The notes: generated by a model not told the origin, from the letters alone. Counted from the stretch's first letter, positions 18,699 to 27,933 are shown. The stretch is 64,000 nucleotides of DNA from JAAYAE01 sp963678395 (GCA_963678395.1 OY782827.1:930001-994000), one strand, 5' to 3'. Program-made: numbers and translations.

Positions 18699-19720
18699 AT
18701 GAACATGAATAAAGAATCTCACGGCGTGTTTGTCTTTGCCCAGCAGGTGGATAAGACGATTACGAACGTATCATACGAGCTTATAGGCAAGGGTAAAGAA
18801 ATAGCGGTGGAGCTTGGGACGAAGGTAAGCGCAGTGCTTGTGGGAAGCGGCATAAAGGAACTGGCGCAGAATTTGGTGGAGTACGGGGCTGACCGCGTAA
18901 TAGTCATAGATGACGAAGCTTTGGAAACCTACACGGTAGAACCATATACCCAGGCGCTGACAGCGGCTGTTACGGCCTACAACCCGGAAATACTGCTTAT
19001 GGGAGCGACAGCCATAGGACGTGATCTGGCACCAAGGGTGGCGGCACGCTTACATACGGGCCTTACGGCTGATTGCAGGTTTTAGAAGTAGATAAAGAAA
19101 AGCAAGAACTGTTAATGACGCGCCCTGCCTTCGGAGGAAACCTCATGGCGACAATCGAGTGCCCGAACTATAGGCCGCAGATGGCCACGGTGAGGCCGGG
19201 GGTAATGGTAAAACGCCTGCGGGACAAAGAAGCGTCAGGAGAGATAGTGGTTTTCGATGCGGGAATCCAAAAGAACAACTGTTACGTGGAAGTGCAAAAG
19301 GTGGTAAAACACATAGCCCATAAAATAGACATCCAAGACGCTAAGATATTGGTATCAGGCGGACGCGGAGTAGGGGGAAAAGAAAACTTCAAGTATCTCT
19401 ATGAGCTGGCAGCGGCAGTGGGAGGGACAGTTTCGGGCTCACGTGCGGCGGTGGACAGCGGCTGGCTGGAAAAAGACGAGCAGGTAGGGCAGACGGGCAA
19501 AACGGTAAGACCGGGAGTATATTTCGCCGTAGGCATATCGGGAGCTATTCAGCATGTAGCCGGCATGGAAGAATCCGACTACATAATAGCAATTAACAAG
19601 GATGCCGGGGCACCGATATTTTCCGTGGCAGACGTAGGTATAGTAGGGGATATGACCAAGATACTGCCGGAGCTGACCAAAGCCGTTTGGGCGGAGAAAA
19701 GCAAAAAAGAATCTTTATAG
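18699..19720 (+). pseudogene. etfA: Electron transfer flavoprotein alpha subunit, frameshifted
   Basis: The first frame (18699-19085) encodes the EtfA N-terminal domain up to TGLTADC, then reads RF-stop. The rest (VLEVDKEKQELLMTRPAFGG ... to 19720) lies in the next frame and holds the FAD-binding domain (VSGGRGVGGKENF, GSRAAVDSGW, VGQTGKTVRPGVYFAVGISGAIQH). The break is at 19076-19080. Restoring one base, so that GCAGG reads as GC plus ACGG, gives a continuous DCTVLEVD. Together they would be about 340 residues, normal for EtfA. No slippery heptamer or stimulatory structure is obvious, so a disabling single-base deletion is most likely. High G+C like bcd and etfB. Confidence 0.88.
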
Positions 19721-19761
19721 GTTCAATTGTAGTAAAGATAGATAATATAAAGCATTACGCT

Positions 19762-19791
19762 TAGCTCAGCGGAAAATAAACCGCTGAGCTA
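19762..19791 (+). terminator. Stem-loop after etfA
   Basis: TAGCTCAGCGG (19762-19772) pairs perfectly with CCGCTGAGCTA (19781-19791) around an 8-nt loop. No T-run follows. It may protect the etf transcript end or act as a weak terminator. Confidence 0.45.
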
Positions 19792-19925
19792 TAAGAGCGA
19801 AAAGCTTAATAACATGCAGTTAGGAAATTTTATATACATAACTTATGTTTTGGTTTTGGCAAAGACAGTTTAGACTTGTGAAGCTTAAGAGCTAAGCTGT
19901 TAATGGTTTCTAAGGCGGTGGCAAA

Positions 19926-21134
19926 TTGAAGATATTTGTTTTGAATTGTGGAAGTACCTCAATAAAATATCAACTCATAGACAGCGAGTCTAAAAGTGTT
20001 TTATCAAAGGGACTTTTGGAAAGAATAGGCACTGATGGAAGTTTTATGAAGCATTATTCTGTTTATGATTATGCTATAGAAATCAAAAGACCGGTGGCGA
20101 ATCACACTGAGGGCATACAAATGGTGCTTGACGCACTGGTTCATAAGGACTACGGTGTAATAAAGAGCTTAAATGAGATTACTGCTTTTGGACACAGGGT
20201 GGTACACGGCGGAGAGAAATTTCACGAGTCAGTGTTTATTAATGAGCAGGTAATAGAAGACATAAAAAAGTGCATACCTATGGCACCGCTGCATAATCCG
20301 GCTAACCTTGCAGGGATTAAAGCCTGTATGACACTTATGCCCAATGCTCCCCATGTTGCTGTTTTTGATACGGCTTTTCATCAAACTATTCCGGCAAAAG
20401 CTTACCTTTATGGTTTACCCTATGAACTGTATATAAAATATGGTCTAAGGAAATATGGATTTCACGGTATTTCTCACCAATATGTGTCGGAAATGGCGGC
20501 AAAATATTTGGGAAAAGACTTAGCAGAGTTGCGCCTTGTAACTTGTCACCTGGGAAACGGTGCAAGCGTAGCAGCAGTAAAGCAAGGTAAATCAATAGAT
20601 ACCAGTATGGGCTTTACTCCTTTGGAGGGCCTTGTTATGGGGACCAGGTGCGGAGAGGTTGATCCTGCTATAATTCCCTTTTTAATGGACAAAGAGGATA
20701 TGACAGGAAAGCAGGTTTATCAGTACCTTAATAACAAATCAGGGGTACTTGGGATATCAGGGCTATCAAGTGATTTTCGCGATCTGGAAAAAGCAGCTGA
20801 AAATGGAGACGAACGAGCGACGCTGGCAATGGATATCTTTGCCTATCGGGTGGGGAAATATATTGGCGCCTATGCGGTGGCTATGGGCAGAGTGGATGCT
20901 GTTATTTTCACCGCCGGGCTAGGAGAAAATTCTTCAACTATCAGAGAGAAAATTTGCGATAAATTAGGATTTATGGGTGCTTTTTTGGATAAAGAGAAAA
21001 ATTCTATTCGTGATGGTATAAGGGAAATCAGTACGGATGGCTGTGCCTTAAAATTATTAGTCATACCTACGAATGAAGAATTAGTCATAGCAAATGAAAC
21101 AGAACGTATCTGTCAAAACATAGTATTTTTATGA
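19926..21134 (+). CDS. ackA: Acetate kinase-like acyl kinase
   Basis: This 402-residue ASKHA-fold kinase makes ATP from an acyl phosphate. Motifs are FVLNCGSTSIKYQL at the N-terminus, FDTAFHQTIP, KYGFHGISHQYVS, CHLGNGASVAAV, MGTRCGEVDPAI and FTAGLGENSSTIRE. Alignment to family N-termini places the start at the TTG (19926), after AAGGCGGTGG. With the PduL acyltransferase next door it would convert acetyl-CoA (possibly butyryl-CoA) to the acid with ATP yield. Codon use returns to the AT-rich pattern. Intact. Confidence 0.92.
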   Translation: MKIFVLNCGSTSIKYQLIDSESKSVLSKGLLERIGTDGSFMKHYSVYDYAIEIKRPVANHTEGIQMVLDALVHKDYGVIKSLNEITAFGHRVVHGGEKFHESVFINEQVIEDIKKCIPMAPLHNPANLAGIKACMTLMPNAPHVAVFDTAFHQTIPAKAYLYGLPYELYIKYGLRKYGFHGISHQYVSEMAAKYLGKDLAELRLVTCHLGNGASVAAVKQGKSIDTSMGFTPLEGLVMGTRCGEVDPAIIPFLMDKEDMTGKQVYQYLNNKSGVLGISGLSSDFRDLEKAAENGDERATLAMDIFAYRVGKYIGAYAVAMGRVDAVIFTAGLGENSSTIREKICDKLGFMGAFLDKEKNSIRDGIREISTDGCALKLLVIPTNEELVIANETERICQNIVFL

Positions 21135-21180
21135 TGAAGTTGACAAGTAAAATAAGGCGTTAAGAAAAGGAGCGATTTAG

Positions 21181-21753
21181 GTGGAGTTTTCAATAGGAGT
21201 AGGTGTATCCGCCAGACATCTGCATCTTTGCCAAAAAGATATGGCAAAATTATTTGGTGCTGACACAATACTACATATAAAAAAAAGCATAACGCAGCCG
21301 GGACAGTTCGCGGCGGAAGAGCAGGTTATCCTGCTCACAGAAAAAGGGAAACAAATGAAATTACGCGTTATAGGACCATTGCGTAAGGATACACAGATTG
21401 AACTATCTCTTACTGATGCCAGAACTGTTGGTTTAAGGGCTCCTATAAGGAACTCAGGAGATATAGCAGAGTCAACGGGAGGCGTGCTAATTGGGCCAGC
21501 TGGGGAAGTTAAGCTTGAAAGAGGAATTATTGTAGCTGCTAGACATTTACATCTATGCCCTGATACGGCGGCTAAATATGGACTGAATAATGGAGACATC
21601 GTTTCAATCAGAACCAAGGGCGAACGAGAAACTATTTTTCATAATGTATTAGTACGAGCTGGAGAGAAACATGCAGATGAGTGCCATATTGATACGGATG
21701 AAGCAAATGCCAGTGGTATTAGTAGTGGTGACTCGGTAATTATAAGAAAATAA
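21181..21753 (+). CDS. pduL: Phosphate acyltransferase, PduL family
   Basis: This 190-residue PduL-type phosphotransacylase has two copies of the histidine-bearing metal-binding motif, SARHLHLCQKDM near residue 10 and AARHLHLCPDTA near residue 120. It would convert acyl-CoA to acyl phosphate for the kinase just upstream. No N-terminal microcompartment-targeting extension is visible, fitting a free cytosolic enzyme. The GTG start follows AAGGAGCG. The gene ends the fermentation cluster and is followed by a strong terminator. Confidence 0.9.
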   Translation: MEFSIGVGVSARHLHLCQKDMAKLFGADTILHIKKSITQPGQFAAEEQVILLTEKGKQMKLRVIGPLRKDTQIELSLTDARTVGLRAPIRNSGDIAESTGGVLIGPAGEVKLERGIIVAARHLHLCPDTAAKYGLNNGDIVSIRTKGERETIFHNVLVRAGEKHADECHIDTDEANASGISSGDSVIIRK

Positions 21754-21779
21754 TGTAAAGCATTTATTTGTTCTAATGT

Positions 21780-21844
21780 CATGTAACCATAAAACCCCTG
21801 CAACTCTTAAAACAAAAGAGTTGCAGGGGTTTTATGGTTACATG
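21780..21844. terminator. Very long perfect hairpin terminator
   Basis: Positions 21780-21808 and 21816-21844 are perfect 29-nt inverted repeats around a 7-nt loop. It sits between convergent pduL and the LysR remnant and can stop transcripts from both sides. Its core (CTGCAACTCTT) is shared with the terminator at 24-64 at the other end of the cluster. Confidence 0.85.
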
Positions 21845-21850
21845 AATATC

Positions 21851-22768
21851 TTATATAGGGCTATTAGTCTTTTTATTCTGTGAAGCATACTCATTGTTTT
21901 CAGGAAAGAGGCTTTTTACTAGCTCAATAAAGCTGTACATGTAATTAGGAACATACAGGTCTTTGCTCCAGCACAGATAGTCTTTGCGTAGATAGTGTTC
22001 ATCCTCTAATGGATAGTAGGGGAAAATTTGAGAGCTTGCCAATTCGCTAGTAAGAAATGTGTCGGGGAAAAGGACAACCGCATTGCTTTTAGCTGCTAAT
22101 TGTATTGCTAAAAGCCAATCATCTACATTTATTAGTATTTTAGGAGAAATTCCTTTATCGGCAAAGATGTTATCTTGCAAAGCTCGTAGACCGTGGCCTG
22201 GGTTCAAAGTAACAAATTCTTCGTCTTTTGCTTCCATAATTTTTATAGGGGTATAGGGTTTTATACGTTTAGCTAGTTTTGTGGTTGGAGCGGCAAATAG
22301 AAAGATTTTTTCAGTTTTAAGAACAATATTGTGCAGATCTTCAGGGGCCGCTTTATTAGAAGCCATGAATGCCATATCTACTTCACCGGCGTTAATATGC
22401 TTGGGCATGGAGGCAGAACCAGCTCTTATAATCTCCAAGCTTACATTGGGAAAATTTTTTCTATATAGGGGGAAAAGTGTGGGTAAAAATATCTTTGCAT
22501 ATGTTGTGGGAAATCCTATACGTAAAGTACCGCTGCATTCAGCAGTGATTTCTTCCATTTCACGTTCCATGCCTTCTTCCAACATAAGCATTTTCTGTAC
22601 TGTTTTAATATAGATGTTTCCGGCACTAGTTAGGATAATTGACGTTGTACGTTTAAATAATATAGCACCGAATTCTTTTTCAATATTCTTTACAATCTGA
22701 CTTAAAGCCGATTGGGATATAAAAAGTTTCTTTGCCGCTTTAGCAAAAACAAGAGAAAAGAGAGGGTG
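21851..22768 (-). pseudogene. LysR-family regulator lacking its start
   Basis: On the minus strand the frame encodes a LysR helix-turn-helix (AKAAKKLFISQSALSQIVKN) and a substrate-binding domain (GTLRIGFPTTYAKIFLPTLF onward). The first 17-20 residues of the family, including the start codon, are missing. Upstream of AKAAKK the frame reads HPLFSLVF and then a stop at 22769-22771, inside the leader of citD. The first ATG is at 22591, after the DNA-binding domain. A deletion that joined the lysR coding region to the citD ribosome binding site explains this. It was probably the divergent activator of the citrate genes (inference). Confidence 0.82.
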
Positions 22769-22773
22769 TTAAT

Positions 22774-23067
22774 ATGCAGCTAAATCATACCGCTATTGGC
22801 GGTACAGAAGATTCTGGGGATGTTTTGGTAGAAGTATCACCTGGAAACGGTGAGCTTGAATTAGAAATAACTAGCAAGGTTTTAGTCCTGTATGGTGAAT
22901 CTATCAAGAAATCAGTTTTGGAAACTCTTTCCAAACTAAAAGTGAATGATGCGAAGGTTACTGTAAAAGATAAGGGAGCCGTTAATCAAACTATACGTGC
23001 GAGATTGGTTACAGCAATATTTCGTGCCGCAGATATGAAAGAGAACTTGCCATGGGGGGATTTATAA
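22774..23067 (+). CDS. citD: Citrate lyase acyl carrier protein (gamma subunit)
   Basis: This 97-residue carrier protein bears the phosphoribosyl-dephospho-CoA prosthetic group. Ser14 in GGTEDSGDV matches the modified serine of Klebsiella CitD. The start is preceded by GAGAGGGTG. The normal upstream promoter region seems to be missing: the remnant lysR frame ends 6 bases from this ATG. It overlaps citE by one base (TAATG), indicating coupled translation. Confidence 0.92.
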   Translation: MQLNHTAIGGTEDSGDVLVEVSPGNGELELEITSKVLVLYGESIKKSVLETLSKLKVNDAKVTVKDKGAVNQTIRARLVTAIFRAADMKENLPWGDL

Positions 23068-23960
23068 TGAGTAGTAAAAATCGTTTAAGAAGAACCATGA
23101 TGTTTTTAAGTACTCAACGTGCCGGTTCTATAAGGGATTCATATATATATGCCCCAGATTCTATAATCTTTGATCTTGAAGATGCGGTGGCCGTAGGCGA
23201 AAAGGATAGTGCCAGAGTTGCCTTGTATCATGTTTTAAAATATGTTGATTATAAAGGAATTGAGCGTTTGGTACGCATTAATGGAGCTGATACTCCTTTT
23301 TGGAAAGAGGACATAAGAGCCTCAGTTGCCGCGGGTTGTGATGGCATACGTATACCAAAGTGCGAAACACCACACGATGTGGAAATTGTTGAGGAACAAG
23401 TTATTAAAGCTGAAAAAGAATTTGAGAGACCTATTGGCAGCACTCTCTTGCAGGTTGCCATTGAGACTCCTCTTGGGGTGCGTAATGCCTATGAATTGAG
23501 CATGGCTTCTGAGAGAAATTTCGGTATTTCTATTGGAGCTGGAGACTTCATGCGGTCTATGCATGCACGTCGTCGCGACGATGGAGCAGAACTTTATGCT
23601 GCTAGAGCACAATTGGTGTTAGCGGCTAGAGCGGCCGGCCTTCAGTGTTATGATACCGTGCATACTAAAGTCAAAGATTATGAAGGCTTAGAAAGAGATA
23701 CTCAACTAATTTATGACATGGGTTTTGATGGTAAATCAGTTATTCATCCATCGCAAATTCCTATCATACATAAAGTATTTACACCTACAGCTCAAGAAAT
23801 TGAAAAGGCTCAAAAAATTATAAATAAATTGAGCAAGGAAGCAAAAGAAGGCGTTGGCGTATTTATGGTAGGAGACGATATGATTGATGTTGCTACGCTC
23901 GAAGGCGCAAAACGTATTATGGCTCTTGCAAAAGCTGCAGGCGCGGACAAGGGGGAATGA
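23067..23960 (+). CDS. citE: Citrate lyase beta subunit (citryl-ACP lyase)
   Basis: The 297-residue product has the CitE TIM-barrel features: RRTMMFLSTQRAGSI at the N-terminus, SIIFDLEDAV with metal-binding acidic residues, RINGADTPFWKED, and VAIETPLGVRNAYELS. It cleaves citryl-ACP into oxaloacetate and acetyl-ACP. The start at 23067 overlaps the citD stop; a start 15 bases upstream is also in frame but overlaps more. It overlaps citF by 4 bases (ATGA). Intact. Confidence 0.94.
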   Translation: MSSKNRLRRTMMFLSTQRAGSIRDSYIYAPDSIIFDLEDAVAVGEKDSARVALYHVLKYVDYKGIERLVRINGADTPFWKEDIRASVAAGCDGIRIPKCETPHDVEIVEEQVIKAEKEFERPIGSTLLQVAIETPLGVRNAYELSMASERNFGISIGAGDFMRSMHARRRDDGAELYAARAQLVLAARAAGLQCYDTVHTKVKDYEGLERDTQLIYDMGFDGKSVIHPSQIPIIHKVFTPTAQEIEKAQKIINKLSKEAKEGVGVFMVGDDMIDVATLEGAKRIMALAKAAGADKGE

Positions 23961-25525
23961 TATTTATGAAGAACAAAGCGGGACGGGAGATCCCCGATGA
24001 ATTTCTTAAAGACGGCAAACAAGTTTTTCAAGGACCTTTTGCTTTTGACAAGAAGGTTTATCATAAAGTAGCTAGTAAAACAGTTGCTGTAAGTGATCCT
24101 AATCATAGTAAAGTATTACCTGATTTAAAGGCTGCTATTATAGCTTGTGGCTTAAAAGACGGTATGACGGTTTCTTTTCATCATCATTTTCGTGATGGAG
24201 AGTACGTAGTTTGCATGGTTATGCAGGCAATTGCTGAATTAGGTATTAAGGACATAATGATCTGTGCAACATCTTTGGGAACGGCACATGATGCTTTGGT
24301 TCCACTGATGGAAAGTGGCGTTATTACAGGCATTTCCTCTAGTGGATTGCGTGGTAAGATTGGTAAGGCAATCTCCGATGGAAAATTAAAAAATGTAGCC
24401 TATATCCGCTCACATGGTGGTAGGGCAGCTGCCATTGCGTCTGGTGCGGTTCATATAGATGCAGCATTCCTTGGAGCACCGACAAGTGATGATTATGGTA
24501 ATGCCTGCGGACAAGGCGGAATTTCTGATTGTGGCGTTCTCTCCTATGGTGAAGTAGATGCTCGCTATGCTGATAAGGTTGTTATAGTTACGGATACATT
24601 AGTTCCATTTCCTAATGTACCTGCTAGTATAAGTTGCAGTGATGTTGATTATGTTGTAGTAGTGGATAAAATTGGTGATTCTGAAAAAATAGCTAACCAC
24701 ACAATGCGCATGACAGAAAATCCCAGAGAGTTGATTTTAGCTGAAAATGCTGCACTACTTATGAAATATACGCCTTATTTTAAAGATGGGTTTTCTTTCC
24801 AAACAGGCGGGAGTGGACCTTCTCTTGCTGTAACCAGGTTTTTGCGCCCTATGCTGGAAGAAGCTGGAATTAAAATTGGCTTTACGGTTGGCGGTTGTAC
24901 GAAACCTATGATTGATTTGTTAAAGGAAGGCTTCATAGGTGCCATTATGGACTCCCAAGATTTTGACTTTGCCTCTGTGGAGTCTGTACACAAGACTCCC
25001 GGACATTTTGAAATTAGTACTTCCGAATATGCGGATCCTTTTAATAAAGGTGCTTATGTAAATCGTTTAGATTATGTTATGTTGGGTGCTTTGGATATTG
25101 ATGTTGATTTTAACGTTAATGTAATTACGGGTGTCGATGGAGTGGTGCGTGGTGCACCAGGTGGGCATGTAGATGCTGCTGCCGGTAGCAAATGTACAGT
25201 AGTTATGGCTCCGCTTGTTCGTAAAGGACGGTTATCTTCAGTAAGAGATAGAGGCTTGACGGTAACAACTCCGGGAGAAACCGTAGATATTTTTGTAACA
25301 GAAGTAGGATATGCTGTAAATCCTAGGAGACAGGATTTAATAGAGGCCTTAAAAAACTGTCCTCTAAAGAGCTATACCATTGAAGAATTGCGGGATGAAG
25401 CATATGCTTTGGCCGGTAAACCGGAGGAGACAAAATTTGAAGACAAGGTAGTTGCTTTAGTTGAATATCGCGATGGTACAATTATTGATGTTGTACGTAA
25501 ACCGGCAAAATATGTTTTAAAATAA
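23957..25525 (+). CDS. citF: Citrate lyase alpha subunit (citrate:acetyl-ACP transferase)
   Basis: The 522-residue CitF exchanges acetyl for citryl on the carrier protein. Recognisable stretches are GLKDGMTVSFHHHFRDGEY, RSHGGRAAAIASGAVHID, LGAPTSDDYGNACGQGG and GAPGGHVDAAAGSKC near the C-terminus. Starts at 23957 or 23966 (ATGAAGAAC) are both possible. Length fits the family (about 510). The accessory genes for ligase (citC) and prosthetic-group synthesis (citG, citX) are not in this window. Confidence 0.94.
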   Translation: MIFMKNKAGREIPDEFLKDGKQVFQGPFAFDKKVYHKVASKTVAVSDPNHSKVLPDLKAAIIACGLKDGMTVSFHHHFRDGEYVVCMVMQAIAELGIKDIMICATSLGTAHDALVPLMESGVITGISSSGLRGKIGKAISDGKLKNVAYIRSHGGRAAAIASGAVHIDAAFLGAPTSDDYGNACGQGGISDCGVLSYGEVDARYADKVVIVTDTLVPFPNVPASISCSDVDYVVVVDKIGDSEKIANHTMRMTENPRELILAENAALLMKYTPYFKDGFSFQTGGSGPSLAVTRFLRPMLEEAGIKIGFTVGGCTKPMIDLLKEGFIGAIMDSQDFDFASVESVHKTPGHFEISTSEYADPFNKGAYVNRLDYVMLGALDIDVDFNVNVITGVDGVVRGAPGGHVDAAAGSKCTVVMAPLVRKGRLSSVRDRGLTVTTPGETVDIFVTEVGYAVNPRRQDLIEALKNCPLKSYTIEELRDEAYALAGKPEETKFEDKVVALVEYRDGTIIDVVRKPAKYVLK

Positions 25526-25612
25526 AAGAAGGTTTATATTAAATAAGCAGGTGCTGATTTTCTGTACGATGTTAGGACCTGATTAAATATATATTCAGCG
25601 AGGAGGCTTATT

Positions 25613-26923
25613 ATGGAAGAGGGAAAAAAATTCACACCCTTTGGTTTAAAATGGTGGCTATGCGGAGCTATAATACTTGTTATAATTGCTGCTGCTGCTA
25701 CTGGTGCCTTAACGACTGATTTAGCAGGTTCTTTTGCATTAATGTTGGCTATTATTGGTATTATATGTAACGAGATTGGTGAGAGAATTCCTATTTGGAA
25801 TGATTATGTTGGTGGTGGTCTTGTATTAACCTTTTTAGCTTCTGCAGTATTATTTACCTACCATCTTGTTCCTCAGAAATACGCTGTTTCTATTGCAGCT
25901 GTGGTTATGGGGAGTAAAGTTAATTTCCTTACCTTATTCATTATTTTCTTGATTACAGGTTCGATTCTTGCATTAGATCGCAAATTGCTTGTAAAGTCAT
26001 TTGCAGGCTATATTCCGGCAATTTTTGGAGGGTTAATTGGTGCTGCTGGCCTTGGCATTATTGGGGGCTTTATGTTCGGCATTTCACCACAACTTATTCT
26101 TTTGAACTATGTGCTTCCAATAATGGGTGTTGGCAACGTCGCAGGAGCTGTTCCTCTTAGCCAGATTTATGAATCCGTGACAGGCGATAAAGCTGCTCAT
26201 TACTATACTTTTGCTATTACTATTTTGACTATTGCTAATATTTTCGCTATTCTTACAGCAGCTTTGCTCAACAAGGTTGGTAAAATGAAACCTGCTTGGA
26301 CCGGAGATGGGTCAACTCTTATGAAACAAGAAGTTGAAGACAAAAATTCCGGTAAAGAAGTCGTACCTAGCCTAAAAGATTTGGGCGGAGCATTTTTCTT
26401 AACAGTGGGCATGTATGCTTTAGGCAGATTATTTGCTAAAGCTATTTTGCCAAAGATATTTGGCGTTGCTATCCATCCTTTTGCTTATATGATTATTTTC
26501 GTAGCAATAGTTGCAGCTTCAGGGGTCGTTCCTGCGAGCACTAAAGCGGCAGCTAAGAGACTGCAATCATTTATGACGACAAACATGATCCTTATTATCA
26601 TGGTAGGCGTTGGCGTTGATACCAATATCAATGAACTTATTGCTGCGATTAATCTTGAAAATGTAGTTATTGCTTTACTTATTGTACTTGGGGCAATTTT
26701 TGGGTCGGCCATTGTTGGTAAATGGGTGGGTTTCTATCCTATTGACACTGCCATTACTGCTGGCCTTTGCATGGCCAATCGTGGTGGTTCAGGAGACCTA
26801 GCTGTACTTGGTGCTTCTAAGAGAATGGGGCTTATTGCTTATGCACAACTTTCGTCTCGTCTTGGCGGCGGTATAGTATTGATAATAGGTAGTATACTAT
26901 TTGGAGCCTTTAATTGGTGGTAA
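25613..26923 (+). CDS. 2-Hydroxycarboxylate transporter, CitS family
   Basis: This 436-residue sodium-dependent carrier of the 2HCT family has about eleven membrane segments. The family GGXG motifs appear as PIMGVGNVAGAVPLSQIY in the first half and CMANRGGSGDLAVLGASKRM in the second. It directly follows citDEF, so citrate uptake is the likely role (malate is an alternative within the family). The ATG follows CGAGGAGG. A strong terminator follows the gene. Intact. Confidence 0.9.
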   Translation: MEEGKKFTPFGLKWWLCGAIILVIIAAAATGALTTDLAGSFALMLAIIGIICNEIGERIPIWNDYVGGGLVLTFLASAVLFTYHLVPQKYAVSIAAVVMGSKVNFLTLFIIFLITGSILALDRKLLVKSFAGYIPAIFGGLIGAAGLGIIGGFMFGISPQLILLNYVLPIMGVGNVAGAVPLSQIYESVTGDKAAHYYTFAITILTIANIFAILTAALLNKVGKMKPAWTGDGSTLMKQEVEDKNSGKEVVPSLKDLGGAFFLTVGMYALGRLFAKAILPKIFGVAIHPFAYMIIFVAIVAASGVVPASTKAAAKRLQSFMTTNMILIIMVGVGVDTNINELIAAINLENVVIALLIVLGAIFGSAIVGKWVGFYPIDTAITAGLCMANRGGSGDLAVLGASKRMGLIAYAQLSSRLGGGIVLIIGSILFGAFNWW

Positions 26924-26940
26924 ATAAAAACAAATGTAGT

Positions 26941-26981
26941 AAAAGTGCTAGCTTAACGGTTTGTTAAGCTAGCACTTTTTT
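26941..26981 (+). terminator. Rho-independent terminator after the citrate operon
   Basis: A perfect 17-bp stem (26941-26957 with 26963-26979), a 5-nt loop and a T-run. Confidence 0.9.
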
Positions 26982-27103
26982 GTATCTGAAAAGTAATATT
27001 AGTGGTATAATTTAAAGTGATATTGTGTGAATTTAGCTATTATTTAATAAAATATAAATATTTATGTGTATACTGATGAAGGAATATTATTAAGGAGTTT
27101 ATT

Positions 27104-27754
27104 GTGTTTAATAAGGAAGCTAAAGAAATTGCCAAAGAACATTGGAATAGGGAATTTGCTGAACGTGCAAATGATGAGATAGTTTATGATGCTTGGTTAG
27201 ATAGTTATGAAAAAGATATTCAAGTATGCAAGTCCCCCATTATTGATTTAGGCTGTGGTTATGGGAATAATACTAAGTATTTATTGGAAAAAGGCAAAGA
27301 AGTAATCCCTTGTGATTTTTCTGAAACAGCAATCATGAACATTAAAAAGAAGTTCTCACAAGTTAAACAAGTGGAATGTTTTGATATGACAAAAGGACTG
27401 CCATTTGTAGATAATTTTACGGATATTGTTATTGCTGATTTATCTTTGCATTATTTTAGCGAAGAAGTAACGGGCAACATATTGACGGAAATTTGGCGAG
27501 TATTAAAACCCCAGGGATTTTTGTTTTTTAGAGTTAATTCTATCCATGACCAAAATCATGGTGCTGGACAAGGCAAAGAAATAGCAAAACATTTTTATGA
27601 AACAGAGGATGGACGACAAAAAAGATTTTTTGATAAAAACGACATAGAGACATTTTGGCAGGCTTGGCACCTAATTTTTTACAAAGAAGAAAATATGCAT
27701 AGGTATGAGCTGACTAAAGTGCTATGGCGTTGTTTGGCACAAAAAGCATTATAA
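27104..27754 (+). CDS. Class I SAM-dependent methyltransferase
   Basis: The 216-residue protein carries the SAM-binding glycine motif IIDLGCGYGNNTKYLLEKG (about residues 45-63), the acidic loop CDFSETAI, and a motif IV-like region DIVIADLSLHYF. This is a Methyltransf_11/25-type Rossmann methyltransferase; the substrate is not predictable. The GTG start follows TAAGGAG at good spacing. It is a single gene between two terminators, so monocistronic. Confidence 0.85.
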   Translation: MFNKEAKEIAKEHWNREFAERANDEIVYDAWLDSYEKDIQVCKSPIIDLGCGYGNNTKYLLEKGKEVIPCDFSETAIMNIKKKFSQVKQVECFDMTKGLPFVDNFTDIVIADLSLHYFSEEVTGNILTEIWRVLKPQGFLFFRVNSIHDQNHGAGQGKEIAKHFYETEDGRQKRFFDKNDIETFWQAWHLIFYKEENMHRYELTKVLWRCLAQKAL

Positions 27755-27783
27755 GAGGCAGTATAGCTGTCTCTTATTTTTTG
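27751..27783 (+). terminator. Terminator of the methyltransferase gene
   Basis: ATAAGAGGCAG pairs with CTGTCTCTTAT (one G-T), followed by a T-rich stretch. It overlaps the stop codon of the gene. Confidence 0.7.
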
Positions 27784-27834
27784 CTATAAAATAGAAAATT
27801 ATAGCTGTAGTTGTTGAATTTACTTAAATCCCAC

Positions 27835-27865
27835 TTGACATGGAGTCAACTCCATGGGTTATAGT
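27835..27865 (+). promoter_or_regulatory. MerR-type promoter with 19-bp spacer
   Basis: TTGACA (27835-27840) and TATAGT (27860-27865) are separated by 19 bases. The spacer contains the palindrome TGGAGT-CA-ACTCCA. Over-long spacers with an embedded dyad are the hallmark of MerR-family activation. It lies 68 bases upstream of the aldo/keto reductase gene, whose neighbour at 29109 is a MerR relic. Confidence 0.85.
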
Positions 27866-27933
27866 AAATGTGACCTTAGTGTAGGGAAATTAGAAAAGTT
27901 GCTTCTTTAGAGGAAAATGATAGGGAGAAAATT

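Noticed and set aside
19073..19085. Programmed frameshift in etfA
   Set aside because: There is no slippery heptamer or downstream structure, and EtfA is not known to be made this way. A simple deletion explains it.
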